Assembly (NCBI GenBank): GCA_001564275.1
Contig: LKND01000005.1
Span: forward strand, 1-60,835
DNA: 60,835 nt
Reading direction: 5' to 3'
Origin: Natrialbaceae archaeon Tc-Br11_E2g14
Lineage (GTDB): Archaea; Halobacteriota; Halobacteria; Halobacteriales; Natrialbaceae
Part shown: piece after piece, positions 35,258-43,558 of the stretch
Layout: each line of letters starts with the position of its first letter
Numbering within the stretch: position 1 is the stretch's first letter
The notes under the pieces: model-generated
Databases searched by the model: none
The model's input: only the letters and a program-made list of their open reading frames with translations
What the model was told of the DNA's origin: nothing
Made by a program: the position numbers and the translations under genes

Positions 35258-36454
35258 ATGACAGCAGCTGAAACACGTACCGAACAGAGACGTACCGATA
35301 GGGACCCGGGTCGCGGACCAACGCGACGGAACTTCCTACAGCTCGCCGCTGGGGCCACAGCGGGAACAGTGATCACCCGATACGCATCGGATATCGCCCA
35401 CGCACTCGAACGGACTACAGCGGGCGACATGGAGGTCGTCTGGCTTCAGGGCCAGTCCTGCTCGGGCTGTACCATTTCGGTGCTCCAGGGGCAGTATCCA
35501 ACGCTCGAGGAGACGCTGCGTGAGTTTCGACTGGACGTGACCTTCCACCCGACGATCATGCCCGAACAGGGCGATGCAGCCATCGATGCAATGAGTGCCG
35601 CCCCGGACGTACTCATCGTCGAGGGTTCCGTTCCGACGGAAATTCCATCGGCTGCGACGGTCGGACGGACTGCAGACGGTGGGAGTAAATCAGTCTACGA
35701 CTGGGTACAGGAACTGGCCCCCGAGTCGGAGTACGTCATCGGACTCGGGAACTGTGCGTCGTTTGGTGGGTGGCCGGCAGCCGAGAACAAAGAACGGCTC
35801 TACGACCTCGGGTCGAACGTGACGGGCGCAAAGGGACTCCAGTTCGAACAACAGGATCAGCCCGGTGTGCTCGGACCGGATTTCACCTCCGGTGTCGGTC
35901 TTCCGGTGATCAATCTGGGTGGTTGTCCGCCCCACCCGGATTATCTGTTGTTGACGATCGCGACGGTGCTCAACGGCCACGTCCCGGAACTCGACGAATA
36001 CAATCGACCGAAACCCTTCTACGAACCACTCGTTCACGACAACTGCCCGTTACGGGGGTACTTCGACCGCGGGGAATTCGCCGAAAAGCCCGGCGGCGAG
36101 GGGTGTCTGATCAAACAGGGCTGTGCGGGTCCGTACACCCACTGTGACGATCAATCTCGTCTCTGGAACGATGGGACGAGCGTTTGTCTCAACGTCGGCG
36201 CACCCTGTATCGGCTGTATGGAGCCCGGATTCTGGGATCGGTTCCAGCCGTTCGATGCCGAAGTCGAACGGCAGTCCTTCGCTGGACCGATTACTCCCGA
36301 GCAGGCCGGATGGATTGGCCTCGCTGGGGCTGGGATTGGAATCGGTGCACACGTCGCACGCAAACTGACTGGCTACGGATCGTTCGAGAACGACGAAGAT
36401 TCCATCGGATCGGGTGAATCGGCCGAAACGGACGGCAAGGAACGATCGGAGTGA
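35258..36454 (+). CDS. [NiFe] hydrogenase small subunit (group 1, Tat-exported)
   Basis: This 398-residue electron-transfer subunit carries three Fe-S clusters from the NiFe site toward cytochrome b. A twin-arginine leader (TRRNFLQLAAG, about residues 22-32) sends the folded heterodimer across the membrane. Proximal-cluster ligands are Cys68 and Cys71 (SCSGCT), GNC and GGC. The distal and medial clusters use HDNC, GCLIKQGC, THC and APCIGC. The proximal site lacks the extra cysteines of oxygen-tolerant enzymes. A short hydrophobic segment near the C-terminus (GWIGLAGAGIGIGA) may anchor it. It lies 6 bases before the large subunit. Confidence 0.95.
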   Translation: MTAAETRTEQRRTDRDPGRGPTRRNFLQLAAGATAGTVITRYASDIAHALERTTAGDMEVVWLQGQSCSGCTISVLQGQYPTLEETLREFRLDVTFHPTIMPEQGDAAIDAMSAAPDVLIVEGSVPTEIPSAATVGRTADGGSKSVYDWVQELAPESEYVIGLGNCASFGGWPAAENKERLYDLGSNVTGAKGLQFEQQDQPGVLGPDFTSGVGLPVINLGGCPPHPDYLLLTIATVLNGHVPELDEYNRPKPFYEPLVHDNCPLRGYFDRGEFAEKPGGEGCLIKQGCAGPYTHCDDQSRLWNDGTSVCLNVGAPCIGCMEPGFWDRFQPFDAEVERQSFAGPITPEQAGWIGLAGAGIGIGAHVARKLTGYGSFENDEDSIGSGESAETDGKERSE

Positions 36455-36460
36455 TACGTC

Positions 36461-38005
36461 ATGGTAGAAGTAACAATTGATCCGACGACACGAATCGAGG
36501 GGCACCACGGAACAGAACTCGAGATCGAAGACGGGACCGTCACGGAGGCAAAAAGCATGATGAAGATGTTCCGTGGGGCGGAGATAATCACGGTCGGACG
36601 GACGCCACGCGATGCTGCACAGCTCACCGGGACGGTCTGTGGGGTCTGCTTTCTCTGCCATCGTCTCTGTTCCTCGAAAGCAGCCGAGGACGCAGCACGG
36701 AACGCCAGTGCCTTCGATGGACCACCGGCGAACGCCGTGTTGACGCGCGATGCCTCGGAGGGGATATTCTACCTCTGGAATCACGCGATTCACCTGTTTG
36801 CGCTCGTCGGTCCCGACTACAGCGACGCCGTCGCAGGGACGGGCTTCGACCGTCTCGACCCCTTAGAGGGGGACGGCTATATGGGTGCCCTGGAGAGCCA
36901 GCGGAAGATCATGAACGCACTCGCGGAGTTCGGTGGCCGATCACCACACCCGCTCTCGTACGTGCCCGGTGGTCTGGCGACCCGCCCCGACGCATCGACG
37001 ATCGAAGCGGTGCGGTCACGGGTTCGGGAAGTGAGCAACTGGCTCGGCCCAACCGAAGCGGTTCCGGAAGTTCTCGAGAACGTCCAGAACGGGACGTTCG
37101 ACCCGGAACTGGGCGAGGGACTGCACGATATCGTCTCCATTCTGGTCGCTGCCGCCCGGGAGGGTGCCGCCGATATCGGTCAGGGTCCGAACCGCTACTA
37201 CAGTAACGGCATCTTCGAGGACCCGGAGACCGACGAACTGTTCTTCCCACGAGGAGTCTACCGGAACGGATCAGTCGAACTGTTGAGTAAAGCGGAGGTC
37301 GTCGACGGCATCACGGAGGACACGGAATACGCGTGGTACACCGACGACTCCGGCGGCAGTCCCACCGAGGCAAAACCACCGGAACCGGAGCCCGACAAGG
37401 AAGCGGCCTACTCCTGGGGAAAGGCTCCACGGTTCGACGGCGAATCGATGGAGGTGGGGCCGCTTGCCCGCCTCGTCATCGCGGATATGGATCCGTTCAA
37501 TCTCCGGGAGGAGTTAGGCGGTGGCCCAGCAGAGAGCAATACGCTCAACCGCCTCGTTGCACGCGCTCAGGAGACACTTCTCGTCCGCGACCAGGTTCTG
37601 GAGTGGCTCGACGCGATCGATCCAGCGGACCCGTTTATGAGTGACGACTGGCCGGCGGCGTTCACCGGCGAAGGGGTTGGCCTGTTCGAACCGTCACGGG
37701 GGGCCCTCTCACACTACATGGACGTGCAGGATGGCACGATCGAACGGTATCAGATAATCACGCCGACGCTCTGGAACATCGGTCCCCGTGACGGTGCTGG
37801 TGACCCCTCTATCCTCGAGGAGGCAGTCGTGGGAGACGACGTGGACGATATCGAGAACCCACTGGGCGTGATGCGAACTATCCGCTCGTTCGATCCGTGT
37901 CTGGCCTGTGGCGTCCACGTCAGAAGTCCGGATGCGGAGTACGAGACAGTCATCGAACCGGTCAAACCCGGAAGCGCGGAGTGCCTGGTGGAAACCGATG
38001 GCTAA
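36461..38005 (+). CDS. [NiFe] hydrogenase large (catalytic) subunit
   Basis: This 514-residue subunit binds the NiFe(CN)2CO centre. The L0 motif TRIEGH is present. The four Ni/Fe cysteines are Cys60 and Cys63 (TVCGVCFLCH, with His67) and Cys480 and Cys483 (DPCLACGVH). The active-site Arg region reads PSRGALSH. The residue two before Cys60, almost always Arg in the RxCGxC signature, is Thr58 here. A 28-residue tail follows His486, to be removed by the maturation protease encoded two genes later. It moves to the outside with the Tat-bearing small subunit. Its end overlaps cytochrome b by 8 bases. Confidence 0.95.
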   Translation: MVEVTIDPTTRIEGHHGTELEIEDGTVTEAKSMMKMFRGAEIITVGRTPRDAAQLTGTVCGVCFLCHRLCSSKAAEDAARNASAFDGPPANAVLTRDASEGIFYLWNHAIHLFALVGPDYSDAVAGTGFDRLDPLEGDGYMGALESQRKIMNALAEFGGRSPHPLSYVPGGLATRPDASTIEAVRSRVREVSNWLGPTEAVPEVLENVQNGTFDPELGEGLHDIVSILVAAAREGAADIGQGPNRYYSNGIFEDPETDELFFPRGVYRNGSVELLSKAEVVDGITEDTEYAWYTDDSGGSPTEAKPPEPEPDKEAAYSWGKAPRFDGESMEVGPLARLVIADMDPFNLREELGGGPAESNTLNRLVARAQETLLVRDQVLEWLDAIDPADPFMSDDWPAAFTGEGVGLFEPSRGALSHYMDVQDGTIERYQIITPTLWNIGPRDGAGDPSILEEAVVGDDVDDIENPLGVMRTIRSFDPCLACGVHVRSPDAEYETVIEPVKPGSAECLVETDG

Positions 38006-38912
38006 CAACGATATCGATGCGACGGGGGAGACTGAGTCGTCCAGAAGCGGTGAGCGGATCAGTATCGAGGTGCTTCCAGGTGGGAGTCGTCTCGCTGCTC
38101 TCCGGACCGACGTGGTCAGCAAGTATCGGGGGTATATGACCCTCGATACAGCCGACAAAACCGAACTGGATCGGTGGGGGCTCGGGTCGATCGTCTCCCA
38201 CTGGTTGCTGGTCCTCTGTATGCTGAGTGCCATCGTCTCGGGGATTGCATTCTGGACCGGCTGGTACGGCGCCATGGATATCGGGATCTGGGATGGGTAT
38301 CAGGTCGCATTTCAACTCCACGTCTGGTCGGGGGTGTTGCTCGCCGTCATCGCAGTCGTCGTCTTCCCGTTCTATCACAGGGTTGTCGACGGACACGAGC
38401 TGCTGGTGAGTCGCGAACAGCTCAAAGAAGAGATCGTTGTCGCGTTGTCGTTCGTCGGTCTCATGCGATACATTCCCGGCTACAAGCAGGCACGCCGGGC
38501 TTACGACGAGGACCGCGACGAGTGGGTCGGATATCACCCGATGCAGACGGTGTTCTGGTACGTAACCTGGTTTTTCGTGCTCGCGCTCACCCTCACTGGC
38601 TTTGCCCTCTGGCGTTCGCTCTCGACAGATCCGTCGTGGTGGATCGGTGTGCTCGGGTTCATGGACGGCTGGGTCGCCTACGAGACGATGCTCCAGCTTC
38701 ATCTCCTCGCGACGTTCTGGGTCCTCGCGGCAATCGCGGTGCACGTGTACTTCGCGATCACCCCAGGGAACTGGGATATCCTTCGTTCGATGGTCGTCGG
38801 CTCGGTCGAGGGGTGGCGAGTCGACGAGGTCTGTCGGCCGGAATCGGAGACAGCCACGAAACGAGAGCGCGACAAATCAGTAACGCAGGGTGAACAAGGA
38901 ACCGATGACTGA
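37998..38912 (+). CDS. Hydrogenase cytochrome b subunit
   Basis: This 304-residue membrane protein has four or five transmembrane helices in the HyaC/formate-dehydrogenase-gamma style. The start of the core is RWGLGSIVSHWLLVL, then FQLHVWSGVLL, WYVTWFFVLALTLTGFAL and LQLHLLATFWVLAAIAVHVYFA. The histidines in these helices would hold two b haems and pass electrons from H2 to menaquinone. A soluble region with a charged loop (YKQARRAYDEDRDEWVGYHP) lies in the middle. The start (ATG 37998) overlaps the large-subunit stop and the end overlaps the protease gene, so all three are coupled. Confidence 0.92.
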   Translation: MANNDIDATGETESSRSGERISIEVLPGGSRLAALRTDVVSKYRGYMTLDTADKTELDRWGLGSIVSHWLLVLCMLSAIVSGIAFWTGWYGAMDIGIWDGYQVAFQLHVWSGVLLAVIAVVVFPFYHRVVDGHELLVSREQLKEEIVVALSFVGLMRYIPGYKQARRAYDEDRDEWVGYHPMQTVFWYVTWFFVLALTLTGFALWRSLSTDPSWWIGVLGFMDGWVAYETMLQLHLLATFWVLAAIAVHVYFAITPGNWDILRSMVVGSVEGWRVDEVCRPESETATKRERDKSVTQGEQGTDD

Positions 38913-39528
38913 CAACGCCAACTCACGAGCCGGAACGATGAGCGACGAAGCTGGATCACGGGACGAGACAATGCCCGACGGCGCGACATCCTCGGGGACG
39001 GACGTCTCGACACCGGCGGAGTCGCCAGCGATCGCGATCGTCGGCATCGGAAGCGAAATTATGGGTGACGACGGTGTTGGACCCGCGATCATCGAACGAC
39101 TCGAGGGCCGTGCGATCGGGTCGCTCGATTCCGTTCGCGTTGCCAACGCTGGTACGACTGGCTTTCTCGCACTCGAGGCGATGAGTGGTGCCGAGAAGGC
39201 GATCGTGATCGACGCAGTGCAGACGGGCGACCCCCCTGGCTCGGTCCACGAGTACAGCTGTGTCGACGGACGCTTCGAAGCCGAGCCACCCGAGATGACG
39301 ATGCACGACCTCTCGTTCACCGAGGCACTGGTGTACGCACGCGACGTGTACGATCTGCCTGACGAAATCAGGATCCTCGGCATCGAACCCGCCAATATCG
39401 CTCCATCCCTCGAGCTGAGCGACGTTGTGGAATCGGCTGTTCCGGACGTGATCGACGCCATCATGGACAACGTTTCGACCGCGACTGACACCAACGTGAG
39501 AAGAGACCACGGGGAACCCGACGTATGA
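38905..39528 (+). CDS. Hydrogenase maturation endopeptidase
   Basis: This 207-residue protein belongs to the HyaD/HybD/HycI family that trims the large-subunit C-terminus after nickel insertion. The core (about 45-190) shows AIVGIGSEIMGDDGVGPAII, where GxGN is GIGS, and the conserved metal-binding Asp is in DDGVG. VIDAVQTG and the later IEPANIAPS follow. An acidic N-terminal extension of about 40 residues precedes the domain. Start: ATG 38905 overlaps the cytochrome stop. An in-frame GTG at 38890 is also possible. Confidence 0.9.
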   Translation: MTDNANSRAGTMSDEAGSRDETMPDGATSSGTDVSTPAESPAIAIVGIGSEIMGDDGVGPAIIERLEGRAIGSLDSVRVANAGTTGFLALEAMSGAEKAIVIDAVQTGDPPGSVHEYSCVDGRFEAEPPEMTMHDLSFTEALVYARDVYDLPDEIRILGIEPANIAPSLELSDVVESAVPDVIDAIMDNVSTATDTNVRRDHGEPDV

Positions 39529-39707
39529 CAACAAACTGGTACTGCAGCGACTGTGAGCGGCGGATCGACCGGGCCGCGATCGACAGCCACGAGGCCGAAG
39601 GGCACCGTGTTTGTGGGGTTATCCGCCCGAATCGCCTCCTCGGAAACGACCCCTGGAGTCTCGAACTACCGCGTCACGAACCGTCCGACGAGGAGGTGGA
39701 CGACTGA
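39525..39707 (+). CDS. Small zinc-binding protein of the hydrogenase operon
   Basis: This 60-residue protein has a CxxC pair (WYCSDCERRID), then two His (DSHEAEGH) and a Cys (VCGV), enough for one or two metal sites. It lies between the maturation protease and hypC with ATGA-type overlaps at both ends. Its link to hydrogenase assembly is therefore strong, although it belongs to no Hyp family I know. It is too short to be a rubredoxin and has only one CxxC. Confidence 0.85.
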   Translation: MTTNWYCSDCERRIDRAAIDSHEAEGHRVCGVIRPNRLLGNDPWSLELPRHEPSDEEVDD

Positions 39708-40093
39708 TGTGTCTCGGTATCCCGGGTGAGGTTCTCGAAATCGACGGCTACGAGGCACGCGCCGAGTTCTGGAACGTCGAAAAGACGGTGCGACTCGATA
39801 TCGTCGGCGCGTCCGTCGAACCGGGTGATTACATCCTGAATCACGCAGGCTTTGCAATCCGCAAGATCCCGGACGACGAAGTCGCAGAAACCATCGAGAT
39901 CTACGAATCATTCCTCGAGGACGACGAGGACGAGGCGCTGGAGGAAATCGGAGCCACCGACGCCGTACTGGAGTTTGGCGACCGGCCGACGGCAGTCGAT
40001 GGCGAGGTGCAAGCGCGTGCTCCGGATCCCGGAGAAACACGGCTGCAACCACCGACATCGAAACCGGAACGGGAGGGTAACGATGGCGGCTGA
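39707..40093 (+). CDS. hypC: HypC hydrogenase maturation chaperone
   Basis: It starts MCLGIPGEVLEI, with the essential Cys2 that carries the Fe(CN)2CO unit with HypD. The OB-like core continues to YILNHAGFAIRKIP. Usual HypC proteins have 75-95 residues. This one has 128, with an acidic tail of about 45 residues (EALEEIGATDAVLEF onward). It overlaps both neighbours (hypD starts 11 bases before its end). Confidence 0.95.
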   Translation: MCLGIPGEVLEIDGYEARAEFWNVEKTVRLDIVGASVEPGDYILNHAGFAIRKIPDDEVAETIEIYESFLEDDEDEALEEIGATDAVLEFGDRPTAVDGEVQARAPDPGETRLQPPTSKPEREGNDGG

Positions 40094-41189
40094 GCCGACA
40101 CTCCAGTTTCGGGACCCCGATGCGGCGGACGAACTCGTCGGTCGGCTCGAGACGCTGATGGCGGAGATCGCCCAACCGGTCAGTGTGATGCACGTCTGTG
40201 GATCACACGAACAGGCTATCGCGAAGTTCGGCCTGCGATCGATGCTTCCGGCGGATCTGACGATCCGAATGGGGCCCGGCTGTCCGGTCTGTGTGACGAA
40301 CATGCCAGAAGTCGACGAGGCCGTCTCACTCGCCAGGGACGGAGCGATCGTCACCACCTACGGCGACATGTATCGGGTGCCAGGCACAACGGAGAGTCTG
40401 GGTGACGCGAGTGCGACTGGAGCGGACGTCGAAATCGTCTACGCCGCCAGTGAAGCGGTCGAACTCGCCGAAGCGAATCCGAACCGCGAAGTGGTGTTCT
40501 TCGCGACGGGGTTCGAGACGACCGCCGCCCCAACGGCAGCGGTTCTCAGGGACGACCCACCGGCGAACTTCTCGGTCCTTTCGGCACACAAGTACGTTCC
40601 GCCGGCGATGAACGTCGTTGCGGAGCTTCCAGAGACGGATATCGACGGCTTTCTCGCCGCGGGCCATGCGGCCGTCATCACGGGCTACAGCCTGTTCGAA
40701 CCGTTTGTCGAGGAGTACGAGACACCGGTTGTCGTCGGCGGGTTCGAGCCACTGGACATCCTCCTCGGGTTGGAGCGACTGCTCGAGCATATCAACGACG
40801 ACCGTGCCGCGCTAGAGAACGCTTACCCACGCTGTGTCACGGAAGACGGGAACACCGCGGCCTTGGAAGCGATGTGGGACGTCTTCGAGCCGACGACTGG
40901 AGAGTGGCGTGGAATTGCTGACATACCCGACGCGAACCTGGTGCTTCGGGAGGAGTATGCCGAGTACGATGCCAGGAAACGGTTCGACATCGATCCAGAT
41001 GTCGGGACCGCCGATCCGTTGACAGCGGAGTGTCGCTGTGGCGATATCATGGCCGGGACTGCGGATCCGGACGACTGTGCGCTGTTTGGGGAGGAGTGTG
41101 GGCCCCAAACACCTGTCGGAGCGTGTATGGTCAGCAGCGAAGGGCCGTGCAAAATCTGGCTCGAATACGGGGGGAAACCGGACCTATGA
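40083..41189 (+). CDS. hypD: HypD Fe-S scaffold for Fe(CN)2CO assembly
   Basis: This 368-residue protein has the HypD signatures VMHVCGSHEQAI, GPGCPVC, the redox-active region VFFATGFETTAAPT and VLSAHKYVPPAM. The C-terminal cluster cysteines are ECRCGDIMAG, CALFGEEC and GACMVSSEGPC. With HypC it assembles the iron ligands of the active site in the cytoplasm. Its stop overlaps the hypE start. Confidence 0.96.
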   Translation: MAAEPTLQFRDPDAADELVGRLETLMAEIAQPVSVMHVCGSHEQAIAKFGLRSMLPADLTIRMGPGCPVCVTNMPEVDEAVSLARDGAIVTTYGDMYRVPGTTESLGDASATGADVEIVYAASEAVELAEANPNREVVFFATGFETTAAPTAAVLRDDPPANFSVLSAHKYVPPAMNVVAELPETDIDGFLAAGHAAVITGYSLFEPFVEEYETPVVVGGFEPLDILLGLERLLEHINDDRAALENAYPRCVTEDGNTAALEAMWDVFEPTTGEWRGIADIPDANLVLREEYAEYDARKRFDIDPDVGTADPLTAECRCGDIMAGTADPDDCALFGEECGPQTPVGACMVSSEGPCKIWLEYGGKPDL

Positions 41190-42283
41190 CCGACAATAAC
41201 CGATCGGGAGCGAAGACGGTGGATCGAGCAGCCCAGATGGACGATTCGGTGATCACGCTGGCTCACGGGGCCGGGGCTGGGACGATGCGCTCACTCGTCG
41301 ACGAACTCGCCGTGTCCCGGTTCACTGCCGGCGAGAAGGCACCGTCCATGGCCCCCGGAAGGGTCGAGTTAGCCGCGCTCGACGACGGCTCAGCTCAGCC
41401 CGTCGGGGACGGATTGCAGTCGGTCGTGACGACGACCGATAGCCACGTCGTGTCACCGCCTGTCTTCCCCGGGGGCGATATCGGCCGGCTTGCCGTCGCT
41501 GGAACGGTCAACGACCTCGCAGTCATGGGGGCAACCGAACCCCAGTCGCTGACCTGCTCGCTGGTTGTCGAGGAGGGGTATCCAGTCGCTGCGCTCGAAT
41601 CCGTAATCGAGTCGATGCAGGCAACCTGTGAGGAGGCAGGCACGCAGGTGACGACCGGTGACACCAAGGTGATGCCCAGCGGTGACCTCGACGGCCCCGT
41701 GATCAATACGACCGGGGTAGCAGTCGTTTCCCACGAGGACATCGTCACGGACGCCGGTGTCTCCCCGGGCGATGCACTCCTCGTCAGTGGGACCGTCGGC
41801 GACCACGGCATCGCGCTGCTTTCCGAACGTGAGGGGTTCGGATTCGGGGGGACACTCGAAAGCGATGTCGCGCCCGTCAACGATCTCGTTCGGAGCGCCC
41901 TCGAGGCTGGTGAGATCACGGCGATGAAAGATCCAACACGTGGTGGAGTGGCGACGACACTGAACGAACTGGCCGAGAAAGGCGGGGTCGGACTGGAACT
42001 CGACGAGCAGAAGATCCCCGTCGACGAAACCGTTGCCGCCGCGGGTGAGGTCCTCGGAATCTCTCCGTTCCACGTGGCCAACGAGGGGAAAGTTGTGCTG
42101 GCCGTCGAGGCCGCGGACGCGGAGGATGTCCTGGCCGCTCTCCAGGGGCATCCGAAGGGCACGGACGCGGCGATCGTCGGACACGCAACGGCAGAACACA
42201 CCGGACGCGTGGTCCTCGATACCGGCTTCGGGCGACGGTATCTGAGCGAACCGGAGGGGCAGGCACTGCCACGGATCTGCTGA
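41186..42283 (+). CDS. hypE: HypE carbamoyl-dehydratase making the CN ligands
   Basis: This 365-residue AIR-synthase-like protein ends in PRIC, the C-terminal Cys that receives carbamoyl from HypF and is dehydrated to thiocyanate. Motifs include HGAGAGTMRSLV, SHVVSPPVFPGGDIGRLAV, GTVNDLAVMGA and MKDPTRGGVATTLNE. Its start overlaps hypD (ATGA), and hypA begins one base after its stop. Confidence 0.96.
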   Translation: MTDNNRSGAKTVDRAAQMDDSVITLAHGAGAGTMRSLVDELAVSRFTAGEKAPSMAPGRVELAALDDGSAQPVGDGLQSVVTTTDSHVVSPPVFPGGDIGRLAVAGTVNDLAVMGATEPQSLTCSLVVEEGYPVAALESVIESMQATCEEAGTQVTTGDTKVMPSGDLDGPVINTTGVAVVSHEDIVTDAGVSPGDALLVSGTVGDHGIALLSEREGFGFGGTLESDVAPVNDLVRSALEAGEITAMKDPTRGGVATTLNELAEKGGVGLELDEQKIPVDETVAAAGEVLGISPFHVANEGKVVLAVEAADAEDVLAALQGHPKGTDAAIVGHATAEHTGRVVLDTGFGRRYLSEPEGQALPRIC

Positions 42284-42284
42284 C

Positions 42285-42701
42285 ATGCACGAACTGAGCA
42301 TCGCCACTGGAATCCTCGACCGGGCGTTGTCGGCCGCCGAAGCGCACGGAGCGGACCGGATCGAAGCACTCCGGATCGAGCTCGGGGAGGCCACCCACGT
42401 GAACCAGCGGCAGTTACGGTTCTGTCTGGAAACCTCCCTCGAGGGCACAATCGCGGCCGGTGCACGGGTCCGTATCGATGAAATCACACCGCAGGCGGCC
42501 TGTGACTGTGGCTGGAACGGACGGCCACAGACGCTCGAGATTGCCCTCTCGTACGCCCCGGACGTGCGCTGTCCGGAGTGTGACTCCAGGGCGACACTAG
42601 TCCGGGGCCGTGAGTGTCGGCTGGCCAGTATCGACGTTCCAGACGAGGCGTATCGCTCGACGGAGACCCCTGAGACAACTCCCACAGAACGACAGACATG
42701 A
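42285..42701 (+). CDS. hypA: HypA nickel metallochaperone
   Basis: It starts MHELSIATGIL, with the nickel-binding His2 motif. The zinc domain has CDCGW and CPECDS. The first pair is Cys-x-Cys where most HypA proteins have Cys-x-x-Cys, a small but unusual change. The length (138 residues) exceeds the usual 113-120 because of a Thr/Glu-rich tail. It delivers nickel with HypB. The stop overlaps the hypB start. Confidence 0.93.
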   Translation: MHELSIATGILDRALSAAEAHGADRIEALRIELGEATHVNQRQLRFCLETSLEGTIAAGARVRIDEITPQAACDCGWNGRPQTLEIALSYAPDVRCPECDSRATLVRGRECRLASIDVPDEAYRSTETPETTPTERQT

Positions 42702-43552
42702 CATACCACACGACTATGAGCCGTCTCCGACAGTTGGACAGCCGCTTCGAACGCATCTTCGGGACACTCCTGGGCCTCGGCCCGCTTCGTCTCCATCGGT
42801 TTGGTCACGATCACGATCACGACGAACCGGCAAGTGACGTCGAGGCGGACGTTCTGGCCGAGGTTCGTGAGCGAGCTGGCGACGTTCACGAGCGCCTGAG
42901 CCACGAACACGACGTCTTCGCGGTCGAACTCGCTGGCAGTACGGGTGGCGGCAAGACGATGTTGATCGAGCGCCTCATCGAACGGGCCGACGAGGGCGAA
43001 CGGATCGGCGTCGTCGTCGGTGACGTCACCGGCGAGGACGACGCCGAACGACTCCGGGCGCACGGTGTTGCCGTCGAAAATATCAACACCGGTAGGGAGT
43101 GTCACCTCGATCCGATGGTCGTCGCGGAGGCACTCGATGGGTTCGACCTCGAGGAACTCGATACGCTCTATATCGAGAACGTCGGCAACATGGTCTGCCC
43201 CGCCGATTTCCCGTTAGGGGCGAACAGACGGGTGCTCGTCGTCAGCACGACCGAGGGTGATGACGTCGTCCGCAAGCACCCAATGCTCGTGCAGACGGCC
43301 GACGTGGTCGTCGTCAACAAGGTCGATCTCGCAGATGCGGTCGGCACCAGTGTCGAGCGCATCCGGAGTGACGTCGGGGCAGTTTCACCGGAGACGCCGA
43401 TGCTCGAGATAGCTGCCAAGACCGGGCAGGGCATCGATGGGGTCGTCGACGTTCTGGACGAGAGTCGAACCGAACACCACTCACACCGTACAGCGCCGCC
43501 CCATCACGGGGACGATACAGAGAGCAACCACACCGGTGACAGCGGTCACTGA
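42698..43552 (+). CDS. hypB: HypB nickel-insertion GTPase
   Basis: This 284-residue protein has P-loop GSTGGGKT, the metal-site region NTGRECHLDPMVV, ENVGNMVCPADFPLG and NKVDLAD for guanine binding. The N-terminal CxxGCG nickel site of Escherichia coli HypB is absent. Instead there are His-rich stretches near the start (HDHDHDEP) and at the C-terminus (EHHSHRTAPPHH onward), which may store nickel. It follows hypA by overlap. Confidence 0.93.
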   Translation: MTYHTTMSRLRQLDSRFERIFGTLLGLGPLRLHRFGHDHDHDEPASDVEADVLAEVRERAGDVHERLSHEHDVFAVELAGSTGGGKTMLIERLIERADEGERIGVVVGDVTGEDDAERLRAHGVAVENINTGRECHLDPMVVAEALDGFDLEELDTLYIENVGNMVCPADFPLGANRRVLVVSTTEGDDVVRKHPMLVQTADVVVVNKVDLADAVGTSVERIRSDVGAVSPETPMLEIAAKTGQGIDGVVDVLDESRTEHHSHRTAPPHHGDDTESNHTGDSGH

Positions 43553-43558
43553 TCGACG

